Program-made: the position numbers and the translations under genes
Notes under the pieces: model-generated
Databases searched by the model: none
What the model was told of the DNA's origin: nothing
The model's input: the letters and a program-made list of their open reading frames with translations, nothing else
From: Coriobacteriia bacterium
GTDB lineage: Bacteria; Actinomycetota; Coriobacteriia; Coriobacteriales; Eggerthellaceae
Assembly: GCA_030536315.1 (NCBI GenBank)
Contig: JAUNQF010000007.1
Span: 1 to 56,086, forward strand
Direction of reading: 5' to 3'
Length of the DNA stretch: 56,086 nucleotides
In this document: positions 27,697 through 38,444 of the stretch, piece by piece
Numbering within the stretch: the stretch's first letter is position 1
Layout of the letters: the number at the start of each line of letters is the position of its first letter

Positions 27697-30111
27697 ATGA
27701 ATTTAAACCAATTAAAAACAGGCGAGAGAGCTAAAGTAGTCGAGGTATCGGGGCGAGATAAAGAACGTCAACATTTGTTAGACATGGGCGTTATTCCTGG
27801 TACGACTGTTGAAGCTATCAAGCGCGCTCCAATGGGAGACCCGCTTGAGGTGATGTTGCACGGATACGAGCTGGCGCTTCGTAATTCTCATGCGGAAAAA
27901 GTTAAGGTTGAAAAGCTAAAGAAAAACGAAGGCAAGCAAACTGAAATTTTTGATTTTTGCACAAAGTGTGACAAGTGTAATCGCGATTGTATATATTTCA
28001 AACAAGACGAATTAATTAACGAAACTGAGCATCCTGGTTTTGGTGAGCCTGGTCGTTTTCATAACAAAAATCATGAAAATCCACTTCCGGCTGACAAGAC
28101 AATTACATTTGCATTAGCCGGCAATCAAAATAGCGGCAAGACCACGTTGTTCAATGCTTTGACTGGATCTTCGCAGCATGTTGGGAATTTTCCTGGTGTT
28201 ACAATTGATCGAAAAGATGGCGTTATTAAGGGATACAAAAATACACGAATCACAGATCTTCCAGGCGTTTATTCACTAAGTCCTTATTCAAAGGAAGAGA
28301 GAATTAGCCGTGAGTTTATTTTGTTTGATGACGTAGATTGTATTATAAATATAATTGATGCGACAAGCATTGAGCGAAGCCTTTACCTAACGATGCAACT
28401 TTTGCAGCTTGAACACCCGATGGTTGTTGCGCTAAATATGATGGACGAGCTGGCCGAAAATGAAGGCTCTATCCTTGTCAACAAGCTAGAGAATGCCTTA
28501 GGTGTTCCAATTGTTCCTATCAGTGCTGCTAAAAATCAAGGTATTGATGAACTTATCGATCACGCTATGCACATTGCGAAGTTCCAGGAGCTTCCGCTAA
28601 CTCAAGACTTTTGCGCCGCTGATGATAGAGGTGGTTCAGTCCATCGCGCGCTTCACTCAATCATGCATATCATCGAAGATCATTGCAGGTGTAAGGAAGG
28701 CGAGCATCACGAACACATAATTCCAGTTCGTTTTGCCGCTGAAAAAATTGCTGAAGGGGACAAGCTTGTCTTTGATACTTTGAAGTTGAACAAAGAAGAC
28801 AAAGAAGCAATCGAGCATATTTTACGACACATGGAAGAAGAGTGCGACCTTGACAGAAGCGCTTTGATTGCCGATATGCGGTATCGCTACATCATGAAGG
28901 TTTCTAAGGCCTGCGTAATTAAGGGTAAGCCAAGTGTTCAGCGCAGGCGAAGCGAAATTGCCGACAAAATTTTAACAGGTAAGTGAACTGGAATACCATC
29001 GTTTATCCTGATTATGGGTCTGATTTTCTGGCTCACGTTTAATGTTATTGGTGCGGCTATGCAAAATATTGTTGCACTTGGAATTGATTCACTTGCCGAT
29101 ATTTGCAGTACTCATATGCAAAGTGTAGGAGTTAGCGAAGTGGTTCAATCCTTTGTTATGAATGGTCTTTTTGCAGGTGTTGGCACGATCATTAGCTTCC
29201 TGCCAATTATTATTGTGATGTTTTTCTTCCTTTCAATTTTGGAAGATTCAGGATATATGGCGCGCGTTGCCTTCGTCATGGATAAGGCCCTTCGCAAGAT
29301 TGGACTTTCGGGACGAAGCATCGTCCCGCTGCTAATCGGTTTTGGATGTAGTGTTCCGGCAATTATGGCAACTCGAACCTTGCCTTCGGAGAGAGATAGG
29401 AAAATTACTATTTTGCTTGTTCCTTATATGAGTTGCTCGGCCAAGCTTCCAGTCTATGCTTTTATTACAAACATTTTCTTCCCGGGAAAAGGTGCGCTTG
29501 TTATGCTTGCTTTATATTTGGGTGGAATTTTGATTGGAATTATTGTTGCGCTGTTTATGAAAGGTAAGTCCAAGCCTGTTCCGTTTATCATGGAGCTTCC
29601 AAATTACAGGTTGCCAAGCGTTAAAAATGTTGGGCATTTGCTTTGGGATAAATGTAAGGATTTCTTGCAACGCGCTTTTACAGTCATTTTGATTGCTACA
29701 GTTGTAATTTGATTCTTGCAAAGTTTCGACTTTGGCCTAAATTACATTACCGAAACTAACGAAAGTATATTGGCTGGTGTTGCAGGCTTTATTTCGCCGA
29801 TTTTTGCCCCTATTGGTCTTGGCGATTGAAGATTAGTAACGTCGCTTATAAGTGGGCTTTTAATGAAAGAGAGCGTTGTTGCAACAATGGGAGTTTTGTT
29901 TGCTGGCGCACAAGAAATCTTCATCACATTCTCTCCACTTATTGCAATTTCTTTCTTAACATTTTGCTTGCTTTACACTCCTTGCATTGCTGCGATTGCT
30001 GCCGCAAGACGTGAGCTTGGATGGAAGTGGGCGTTGTTTATAATTTTCTTCCAATGTGCTATTGCGTGGATGGCCGCGTTTATCGTATTTCAAATAGGGA
30101 GCTTAATTTAG
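27697..30111 (+). CDS. feoB: Ferrous iron transporter, FeoA-FeoB fusion (three in-frame TGA)
   Basis: An 804-residue protein. The N-terminal FeoA (SH3-like) domain, about residues 1-75, is fused through a linker with the motif CTKCDKCNRDC to FeoB. The G domain has GNQNSGKTT (near residue 142), TDLPGVYSL and NMMD. The membrane part has the two Gate repeats with IPLLIGFGCSVPAIMATR and YTPCIAAIAAARRE. TGA at 28984 (LTGKWTGIP), 29710 and 29827 (LGDWRLVTS) all align with conserved Trp. It imports Fe2+ under anaerobic conditions. It ends with TAG directly abutting the ATG of the next gene. Confidence 0.93.
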
Positions 30112-31077
30112 ATGAAGTTGCTAATCTTTGGCACAGGCATGATTGTTAAGGATTACTTAGATGGCATAAGCGAGATGCCTTTTGAAGAAACTTATTTATG
30201 TGGCAGAACTAAAGAAAAGGTCGATGACCTCGTCCAAAAATTTAATCTTTCCAAAGCTTTCTACGATGTTGACGAAGCGCTGCAGTCAGACGCCGAAGTA
30301 GTATATGTTGGTCTTCCAAATAATTTACATTTTGAATATGCTAAAAAATCTCTTGAAGCAGGGAAGCATGTTATTGTTGAAAAGCCTTTCATGCCATGTC
30401 TTAAAGACGCTCAAGATATTTGAGAGATTGCTAAAAAAAACAACAGGATGATATTTGAGGCTTCGCTCGTATTTTATTTTCCTGCCTATAAAAGTTTGGT
30501 CGAAGACCTTCCAAGTTTAGGAGAGCTTCATGTTGCAGATTGCAACTTCTCGCAATACTCATCAAGATATGACAGGTTTTTAAAAGGCGATATAGCACCA
30601 GCCCTAAACATCGCAAATTGCGGTGGGGCTTTGATGGACTTAAATGTTTACAATATTAATTTAATGGTTGGACTTTTTGGAGAGCCTAATGGCGTAACAT
30701 ATAAGCCAACAATTATTAATGATATAGACGTAAGCGGCGTTGCAGTTCTTGATTATGGAAAACTAAAAGCAAGCTGCGTGGCTTCGAAGTCAACTTCGGC
30801 ACCTCGCCATATTACACTTCAGGGAATAAAAGGCAACATATATCTACCAAGCTCCATGAGTCGTGCATATGAATATAGAATTGATTATCATAACGGCGAA
30901 ACTATGATTCGCGATTTTAAGGACGACCATCATAGAATGTTCCACGAAATTTGCGAGTTTGAACGTTGCATTAAAGAAGACGATTTTGACGCTTGTGAAA
31001 GATATATGAACAGGTGTTTTATCACTTCTAAAATTTTAGATGCTTGCAGAAAAGATGCAGGCATTACCTGACGCTAA
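30112..31077 (+). CDS. Gfo/Idh/MocA family oxidoreductase (two in-frame TGA)
   Basis: A 321-residue NAD(P)-dependent oxidoreductase. A Rossmann start KLLIFGTGMIVKDYL, VGLPNNLHFEYA and VEKPFM with the catalytic-site Lys are visible. NCGGALMDLNVYNINLM is the family's active-site region. TGA at 30421-30423 is Trp. A second TGA at 31069-31071 is followed by one Arg codon and TAA at 31075-31077; it may be the ancestral stop now read through. The substrate is unknown. The start codon directly follows the feoAB stop, but no functional link to iron is evident. Confidence 0.82.
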
Positions 31078-31094
31078 AATCATTTAAATAATGT

Positions 31095-31100
31095 TATAAT
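31095..31100 (+). promoter_or_regulatory. -10 box upstream of the glucose-type PTS gene
   Basis: TGTTATAAT gives an extended -10 (TATAAT 31095-31100), 28 bases before the PTS start. AGGAGG stands just ahead of the ATG. No RAT/terminator antitermination element typical of bgl operons was found in the 51-base gap. Confidence 0.45.
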
Positions 31101-31128
31101 AGGGTCGCTATTTTCAAAAGGAGGCCCC

Positions 31129-33264
31129 ATGGCAAAATCTAATACTGCCGAGATGATTCTTGAAGAAGTTGGCGGCAAAGAAAACGTTGTAATGCTTACG
31201 CATTGTGCAACGCGTCTTCGTTTTTCTCTTAAAGATGCAACAATCATTGATGACAAAAAAGTTGATAATATACCAGGTGTTTTAGGTGTTGTTCCTCAAG
31301 GAAAGGAATCTTATCAAATAGTAATCGGAGGCGGTGTTGCTGAAGTTTATGAAGACATAAACGCTCTTTTAGAAAAAAAGGGTGGCGCTAACAAATCTAG
31401 TGCAAAGCCTAAAGAAGGTTTGTCAGACGCCGAAGTCAAGGCAGCCGAACGTGAAAAGATCAAGGGCAAAAGTAAAATCGCGGATAAATTCTTTGAGTTT
31501 TTGTCAGATTCATTTAGGCCAATTATTGGTGTTTTGTTAGGCGCTTCGCTAATTATTGCATTCTTAAATTTGTTGATTAGCTTTGGTTTTATTAAAGATG
31601 CTTCGGACACAACTTCGACATTATTTTTAAATGCCATTGCTCAGAGTGTATTTTATTTCTTACCAATTTTAATTGCTTATAATGCTTGTAAGAAATTAAA
31701 GGTTGATCCTTGGGTTGGGGCAGTTTGCATGCTTGCGCTGTTTACTCCACAATTCTTGGCTTTGCTTACGCCAGATGTTTATGCAAGTGTATTTTCAGCA
31801 GATGGACCAGGTCTTGAAATAGCCAAAAAGTCCTTGTATACAATTGAAAACCCTCTTCTTGGAAAAGATGGAACAACGTTTATGACAACAGTATTTGGAC
31901 TGCCTCTTGTTCTAAATAACTATAAGGCTAACGTTTTTGTCCCTCTGCTAATGAGTGGATGTTTGGCTTTGTTGTATAAAGGATTACGTAAGATTATTCC
32001 TCAGTCTGTCCAACTTGTCTTTATACCGTTTATTTCAATGATTATTATTGTCCCTGTTACCGCTTTTGTTCTTGGACCTGTTGGCTTGGCTGGTGGTAGC
32101 TTACTTGGAATGGGACTTTCTTGATTAAATTCAAATGCTCCTTTTATTTTTGCTATTGCAATTCCTCTATTGTATCCATTCTTGGTGCCTCTCGGATTGC
32201 ACTGGCCGCTAAATGCTTTGATGTTGTTAAATATTGACCAGTTAGGATATGACTTTATTCAAGGCCCAATGGGCGTTTGGAATTTTGCATGTTTTGGTTG
32301 TACTTTTGGTGTTCTCGTTCATGCTATTCGTGAGCGCGATACGCAGATGAGCGGTGTTGCAGGTGGTGCTTTGGCAGCAGGCTTCTTAGGCGGTGTTTCC
32401 GAGCCTTCGTTATACGGTATCCATTTACGCTATAAAAAAGTTTATCAAAGGTTACTCGCAGGATGCGGCGCTGGTGGTATAACGATTGCTGTTTTGGGCT
32501 TTTTGTTCCCAGCCTCAGCAGCTCCAGGAGTAACCACAACAACTTTTGCGTTTACTTCGTTGCTTACAATTCCGGTATTTGATCAAATGTGAGTTTATGC
32601 TATTTCTATTGCAGTTGCTTTTGCTGTTTCTGCAACGCTTGTAATAATGTTTGACTACAGAACTCCTCAGCAAAAAGCTCAACTTCGTGCTTTGAATGCA
32701 GCGGAGAGACTTGGCATTGTTAACATTGATACAATTTTTGCAATTTCTGAAGAAGACCAGCAAAAGATGGTTGCAAAAGCAAGCGGGGATGAGCCTTCGT
32801 TTGATGACGAAGTTTTCGCTCCTGTTGCAGGCATAACGGTCAATCTTAAGAATTGTGGCGACCGTGCCTTCGCTATGAAAGCTCTTGGTGAGGGTCTTGC
32901 AATTCAGCCGAAAGCTGGAAAAACTAAGGTTGTGGCTCCAGTTGCTGGCGAAATTACAAGTGTATCTGGTGCTAAACACGCATATACAATTATGAACAAA
33001 AACAATGTTGGCGTGCTTGTTCATGTTGGTATTGACACTGTTAAGCTTAACGGAAAAGGCTTTAATGCCAAAGTTAAAGATGGTGATGTTGTTAAGAAAG
33101 GTGATGTTTTAGCTGAAGTTGACCTTGCAAAAGTCGAGGCCGAAGGCTATCAAACACCAGTTATCATCACTGTTGTTAACACAACTGACATGAAAGAAAT
33201 TAACGTGGAGCCTAAAGACAAAAACGTCAAGGCCGGCGATAGCATTATCAAGATTAAAGGCTAG
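31129..33264 (+). CDS. PTS EIIBCA permease, beta-glucoside/glucose superfamily (two in-frame TGA)
   Basis: A 711-residue three-domain PTS permease. EIIB carries the phosphorylated Cys26 in LTHCATRLRF. EIIC spans about residues 125-505 with some ten hydrophobic segments and the GGVSEPSLYG substrate loop. EIIA follows with PVAGEI and the active His near residue 632 in VGVLVHVGIDTV. The B-C-A order matches the beta-glucoside/sucrose/trehalose family. TGA at 32122 and 32590 are Trp. It phosphorylates a sugar during uptake using HPr-P. The sugar cannot be read from sequence, and no glycosidase lies next to it. It ends with TAG. Confidence 0.9.
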
Positions 33265-33272
33265 GAGTACTA

Positions 33273-34736
33273 ATGAAGATTGTTGGGGTTACAAGTTGTC
33301 CAGTTGGTGTCGCTCATACATATATGGCGGCTGAAACGCTTGAGAAGAAATGCAAAGAGCTTGATTACGAAGTAAAAATTGAGACTCAAGGCGCAAATGG
33401 CGCTCAAAATGTTTTAAGCGAAAAAGACATTGCAGAGGCCGATTATGTAATTTTGGCTCTTGGCAAAGGTTTACCAGGTGATCAGCTTGCAAGATTTGAA
33501 GGCAAAAAACTCCTAGAGATTCAAATCGCTGAGGTTCTAAAAGACGTTGATAAAATTTTTGATTCTCTCGAAAAGAAAGCTAAAGTTTATACGTCTGGGA
33601 AAAAGGTTGAGCAAAAGAAGCCTAGTGGTTCAGTTGGCGTACTTAATCCAGGCGCAAAAGCAACAGGAATTCTAAATCATTTGATGGCTGGCGTTTCTGC
33701 AGCACTGCCGTTTATTATTGGCGGTGGTTTAATGATAGCAATTGCAGCAATTATGGACAAGCTTGGCTTAGAAAAGGTTCCAATAGATCTTGAAGCCGGT
33801 GTTGTTCCTTCGATTTCCTGAATTTTTGATCAGATTGGCAATTTAGGGTTTATGCTGATGGTTCCTGTAATGGGGGCTTTTATAGCTTCGTCAATCGGAA
33901 GCAGGCCTGCTTTTGCTCCTGCTTTTGTTTGCTCTTATCTTGCAAACAATGCTGAGCTTCTTGGGACAGAAACTGGTGCAGGATTTTTAGGTGCTGTAGT
34001 TATTGGGCTCGCTGTTGGCTATGCCGTTAAATGACTGTTAAAAATTAATCTCGGCAAATATTTCCAACCACTACAAGGCTTTTTCTTCATACCGCTAATA
34101 ACATTTTTAGTATTTGGTACTTTAACTTATTTTATTATTGGTCCTTTTGCATCATTGCTTATGAATTTAATGCTGGGATTCTTAGAGTCAATTCCTACAG
34201 AATACTTAATGGTTGGAGGTTTCTTCGTTGGCGCTTTGCACGTTTCTGATATGGGCGGACCTTTCAATAAGGCTGCATGATTCTTTGAGATGGGAATGTT
34301 GTCGGCTGGAGTTTATTCTTGATATGCTGTTGGAGGAGTTGTTCAGATGATGCCTCCTATGGCTGCTGCCATTGCATGTTGAGTTGCGCCAAAATTGTTT
34401 GAAGAAGGCGAGCGCAACAATGCTGTTTCAACATTTATTATTGGCGCTACTTGTGCTACCGAAGCAGCAATTCCGTATGCTTTGGCTGCTCCTTTACCTA
34501 TGTTTTCTGCAAATATATTATCTGGCGGAATAACAGGCGCTATTGTCATTTTGCTAGGAATTGAGAGAACAGCACCGTCTATTACTATTTTAGACCCTGT
34601 TTTTGGTCTTGCTTCACCTGCTTGAGCTTGATATTTAGCCTTAGCTATTGGCCTGGCGTTAAATGTTTTATTTATTGTTGTATTTAAGGGAGCATGGCTA
34701 AAAAGAAAAGGCAAGGTCTCTTCTACAAAAAAATAA
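33273..34736 (+). CDS. PTS EIIBC permease, fructose family (seven in-frame TGA)
   Basis: A 487-residue PTS permease of the fructose/mannitol superfamily. EIIB has the phospho-Cys9 in GVTSCPVGVAHTYMAAE. A linker of about 40 residues follows, then EIIC with HLMAGVSAALPFIIGGG, MGAFIASSIGSRPAFAPAF and DMGGPFNKAA. Seven TGA codons (33819, 34032, 34278, 34320, 34380, 34623, 34629) make it the most TGA-rich gene here, and it is unreadable in the standard code. No EIIA domain is fused or adjacent, so EIIA must come from elsewhere. It starts eight bases after the other PTS gene. Confidence 0.88.
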
Positions 34737-34767
34737 TATTTTTCATACAAATTTAATATTTTTATAG

Positions 34768-34773
34768 TATAAT
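34768..34773 (+). promoter_or_regulatory. -10 box upstream of rpsP
   Basis: TATAAT at 34768-34773 lies 48 bases before rpsP in an AT-rich gap after the PTS gene. The -35 hexamer is unclear. TTGGAGGAAAA gives a strong ribosome site for rpsP. Confidence 0.45.
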
Positions 34774-34821
34774 ACGCAAACTTTAAGATTGTAAGGATTA
34801 CGAGAGTATTTTGGAGGAAAA

Positions 34822-35055
34822 ATGGTAAAGATTCGTCTTGCGAGACACGGTTCAAAAAAGCGACCTTATTATAGAATTGTTGTTGCTGATTCTAGACGTA
34901 GTCGTGATGGAAAGTTTATCGAAGAAGTCGGTAGATATAATCCTTGTGTAGAACCTCCATTTGTTAAGCTTGAAATGGAAAAAATCAATACTTGAATTAA
35001 GAATGGTGCTCAGCCTAGCGATGTTGTGGCTAAGCTCATTGAAAAGAATAAATAA
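34822..35055 (+). CDS. rpsP: 30S ribosomal protein bS16 (one in-frame TGA)
   Basis: A 77-residue bS16 protein, slightly shorter than the usual 80-90. [32 protein letters not shown] and VGRYNP are diagnostic. TGA at 34993-34995 ([14 protein letters not shown]) is Trp and would otherwise split this essential gene. It heads the conserved rpsP-khpA-rimM-trmD translation cluster. Confidence 0.95.
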
Positions 35056-35133
35056 TGTTGGCCGAGGACTAAATGTAAATGATATTTGTGCGAAGCGTTT
35101 AGTTCAGTAAAGAACGAAAGGAAGGGAAGCACT

Positions 35134-35412
35134 ATGGAATTGACAGATAGCGTCAAAGGTTTGTTGACTTCTTGCATTACTGAACTTATTGATCATCAAG
35201 ACGATTTAGTTGTTGATGTACGCAAAGAAGATGACGAAACTGCAACAGAAGGTTATGCTATCTTTGCTGACATCAAAGTTAATCCTGAAGATGTGGGTAA
35301 GGTTATTGGGCGTCAAGGCCGCACAATCAAGTCTCTCCGTACACTTGCTCGTGCATTAGGGGCAAAGCACAGTGTTCGTGTTGAGGTTGAAATTATTGAA
35401 GAAGAAAAATAA
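35134..35412 (+). CDS. khpA: KH-domain RNA-binding protein KhpA
   Basis: A 92-residue single-KH-domain protein with the nucleic-acid loop GKVIGRQGRTIKSLRTL. This is the KhpA/YlqC family found between rpsP and rimM in many Bacillota, where it binds RNA and partners with KhpB. Start ATG 35134 follows GGAAGGGAAG; a longer reading from 35086 has no ribosome site and lacks family resemblance. It ends with TAA, nine bases before rimM. Confidence 0.92.
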   Translation: MELTDSVKGLLTSCITELIDHQDDLVVDVRKEDDETATEGYAIFADIKVNPEDVGKVIGRQGRTIKSLRTLARALGAKHSVRVEVEIIEEEK

Positions 35413-35420
35413 ATGCTCCC

Positions 35421-35951
35421 ATGCATAATTGGACTAATTTTTGTAACATAATTAAGTTCAATTTGAAGAGTAAAAGTCTTGTGGCACAAGTTGCTACAGG
35501 ACTTTTTTTGGATAACGAGGTCTGTTCAAAGCTTAAAGGCGAAGAGGCATTTGTTGTTCCACCAGAAATTGACGTTCCAAGAAAATTGAAATTTGCAATC
35601 GTTTCTAAGATAGATGATTATAAATTTGAATTTTCTGTCCAAGAGAACATGTCATATGAAGTCTTGGTTGGAAAAAATTTGTTGATCTCAGATAAGGTGG
35701 CAAAGGATATTTTTACAAAGTTGCCACTTAAAACTGGTGATGTAATTGGTAAGATCATTATAGATAGTAACTTAGGAAAGATAGGTAAGGTTAAAGATGT
35801 GGCAGGTACTTCGGCACAAAAGCATTTGGTAGTTGAATATAAAGGTGACGAAGTTCTTGTTCCTTACGTTAAAGAATTTATTAAAGAAGAAAATGGTAAT
35901 GAAATTATAATGGATTTACCTGCAGGAATGATTGAGGTTAATAAAGATTAA
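35421..35951 (+). CDS. rimM: Ribosome maturation factor RimM (divergent N-terminus)
   Basis: Up to 176 residues. The C-terminal PRC-barrel is clear: GDVIGKIIIDSNLGKIGKVKD, VLVPYVKEFIKE and MDLPAGMIEV. The N-terminal RimM beta-barrel is poorly conserved and lacks the usual K-x-H-G-L-x-G-E motif. The position between khpA and trmD supports RimM, a 30S assembly factor that binds near S19. The ATG at 35421 has no visible ribosome site; TTG at 35463 is an alternative that would remove 14 residues. No TGA occurs in frame. Confidence 0.75.
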   Translation: MHNWTNFCNIIKFNLKSKSLVAQVATGLFLDNEVCSKLKGEEAFVVPPEIDVPRKLKFAIVSKIDDYKFEFSVQENMSYEVLVGKNLLISDKVAKDIFTKLPLKTGDVIGKIIIDSNLGKIGKVKDVAGTSAQKHLVVEYKGDEVLVPYVKEFIKEENGNEIIMDLPAGMIEVNKD

Positions 35952-35952
35952 T

Positions 35953-36630
35953 ATGATTGTTGAAACGGTGTCAACATTTCCAGAAATTTTTGACTCTTAT
36001 ATGAGCTCATCGATCATGAAAAGAGCTCAAGAGAAGGGTTTCCTTGATTTTCATGCCTACAACCTCAGAGATTGATCTGAGGGTGTTCATAAAAAAACTG
36101 ACGATAAGCCTTATGGCGGTGGTTGCGGTCAGTTAATGATGTGCGAACCTATTTTTAAAGCCTTTGATGAGATAAAAGATAAGTTCGAAGAAAAGCCTTT
36201 TGTAGTTTTCTTAGCTCCAACAGGTAAAGTTTTTAATGACGAAGAGGCTCTTAAACTCTCCAAAAAATCAAGACTTACTTTTGTTTGTGGACATTACGAA
36301 GGCATTGACGAACGTGCTTATAGCCTTGCTGATGAAATCTATAATATTGGAGATTATGTCCTTAGCAGCGGAGAGCTTGCAAGTATGGTTGTTATCGACT
36401 CGGCTGTTCGTAAAATTCCTGGTGTTTTAGGTGCCGAAGACGGAGCTATTGATGAGAGCTTTTCAAACGGTTTGCTTGAGGCGCCTCAATATACAAGACC
36501 TGCAGAATTTAGAGGAATGAAAGTTCCAGATGTTCTAATGTCTGGTGATCATGCAAAAATTGCAGAGTGAAAAGATAAAATGAGCAAGGAAAGAACTAAA
36601 AAATGTCGTCCAGACTTGCTGGAGAAGTAG
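35953..36630 (+). CDS. trmD: tRNA (guanine-N1)-methyltransferase TrmD (two in-frame TGA)
   Basis: A 225-residue SPOUT-family methyltransferase that makes m1G37 in tRNA. TVSTFPEIFDSYMSSSI, DDKPYGGGCGQLMM, FVCGHYEGIDERA and IGDYVLSSGELA form the knotted AdoMet site. TGA at 36073 (NLRDWSEG) and 36568 (AEWKDKMSKERT) are Trp; the latter is a highly conserved family Trp. The usual GGGAGM loop reads GGGCGQ here. It ends with TAG, 13 bases before lepB. Confidence 0.94.
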
Positions 36631-36643
36631 TATTATACCGCCT

Positions 36644-37546
36644 ATGGCAAGAAGTGAAAAATATTTTGAAATACCAAGGGGCAAAGAACCAGAGACCGAT
36701 GAAATTCGTAAGGCTCTGATTGATAAAATTAAACAACAAGAGCAAATTAATCAAGCTCAACCAGTTCAAAGACCTCAGCAACAAAGCACAATTTACAATC
36801 AAGCTCCTGCTCCTAACGTTGCTGTTCAGCAAAATGTTGCACAACAACCTGTTCAACAGCAAATGCCTCAAGCGCAAAACAGGGCTTCGAATCCTTATGC
36901 AAACTATGGTGCTTATTCTTCGCCGTTTGCTGAAGACAATAAAACCAATACTGTAAACAATAATTTAGTCGATGCAACTCATTCTAAAGAACCAATAAAA
37001 TATAAACCAAAAAAACGCAAGTCAGCAGCAAAAACGTTTTTAGTTCTTGCTTTGATGGTCGCGATAATTTTTGGATTGTCTTGAGCTTTGAGAGAATTTG
37101 TATTTCAAGCTTATGAGATACCTTCTGGGTCTATGGAAAAAACTATCATGACAGGAGACATGGTCTTCGCCGAAAAGATAACCCCAAGGTTTTCTACACC
37201 TAAAGCAGGCGATATCATAACTTTCCAAGATCCTCAAAACAATGGAAGAATTTTGATTAAGAGAGTTATTGCGACTGCAGGTCAAACTGTTGATATAAAG
37301 GACAACAAGTTGTATGTTGACAATGTAGAACAGCATGAATCCTATACCAATGGGCTCCAAACTTCAAAGCTTCGTTCTTCAATTTCTTATCCATATAAAG
37401 TGCCAAATGACTCTGTTTGAGTAATGGGAGACAACAGAACAAACAGCCAGGATTCAAGATCTTTCGGCGCAATTCCTACAAGCAGCATTATAGGGCATGC
37501 TTTATTTGTCTACTGGCCTTACGAAGATTGAAAGGCTCTAAACTAA
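36644..37546 (+). CDS. lepB: Signal peptidase I with long Gln-rich N-terminus (three in-frame TGA)
   Basis: A 300-residue type I signal peptidase. The catalytic Ser (about 163) is in [10 protein letters not shown] and the general-base Lys (about 206) in ILIKRVIAT. Box E is [16 protein letters not shown]. One transmembrane helix (about 128-148) anchors it. Ahead of the helix is an unusual cytoplasmic region of about 125 residues rich in Gln, Pro and Asn. TGA at 37082, 37418 (DSVWVMGDNR) and 37529 are Trp. It cleaves signal peptides on the outer face of the membrane. It ends one base before glyQ. Confidence 0.92.
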
Positions 37547-37547
37547 A

Positions 37548-38444
37548 ATGTCTGAAAACAAGAGCGCTCCAACATTTCAAGATATTATTATAAAACTGCA
37601 GCAATATTGGGGAGATTATGGCTGCGTAATTTTACAGCCTTATGATAACGAAGTGGGAGCTGGAACCTTTCACACTGCGACAACCCTTCGTTCTTTAGGC
37701 CCTGATACATGAAAATGCGCATATGTTCAACCGTCTCGTCGTCCTACTGATGGACGCTATGGCGAAAACCCTAACAGGCTTCAACATTATTATCAATATC
37801 AGGTTTTATTAAAGCCGTCTCCGGACGATGTTCAAGACCTGTATTTAAATAGCCTTCGTGCTATTGGCATTGTTCCAGAAGATCATGATATTCGTTTTGT
37901 TGAGGACAATTGGGAAAGTCCAACTCTTGGTGCGTGAGGCCTTGGTTGGGAAGTTTGACTTGACGGTATGGAAATTACACAATTTACCTACTTCCAACAA
38001 GTTGGCGGTTTTGAATGCAAGCCTGTTCCGGCCGAGCTGACATATGGTCTTGAGCGCATTGCAATGTATATTCAAGGAGTAAATTCTGTTTATGACATTA
38101 CTTGGTCAGAAGATAAAGAGGGTAATAAATTTAGTTACGGCGATGTATTTTTGGAAAACGAAAAAGAGTTTTCTGAATATAACTTTGAAGTTGCTGATAC
38201 AGACTTTTTGTTTAAAGAATTTGATAAATACGAAGCTGAATGCAAGGCTACTTTGGAAAAAGACCTTCCGCTTCCTGCATACGATTATGTTTTGAAGTGC
38301 TCGCACGCATTTAATTTATTAGATGCCAGGGGAGTAATTTCTGCAACAGAGCGTATGGGATACATTTTACGTGTTCGCACGATTGCAAAGGCATGTTGTG
38401 AAAGCTATATGAAAAACGTAATAGGAATTAGAGATGAAAAGTAA
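37548..38444 (+). CDS. glyQ: Glycyl-tRNA synthetase alpha subunit (three in-frame TGA)
   Basis: A 298-residue catalytic alpha subunit of the two-subunit bacterial glycyl-tRNA synthetase. [39 protein letters not shown] and [19 protein letters not shown] are the class II signature region. TGA at 37710, 37935 and 37956 fall exactly on family Trp residues. In GAWGLGWEVWLDGME the first and last Trp are TGA and the middle one TGG, which is among the best internal proof of the codon reassignment. The 3' end overlaps glyS by 11 bases. Confidence 0.97.

Noticed and set aside
33273-34736. A decayed PTS pseudogene
   Set aside because: All interruptions are TGA; no frameshift, TAA or TAG is found, and the restored protein is full length with intact motifs.
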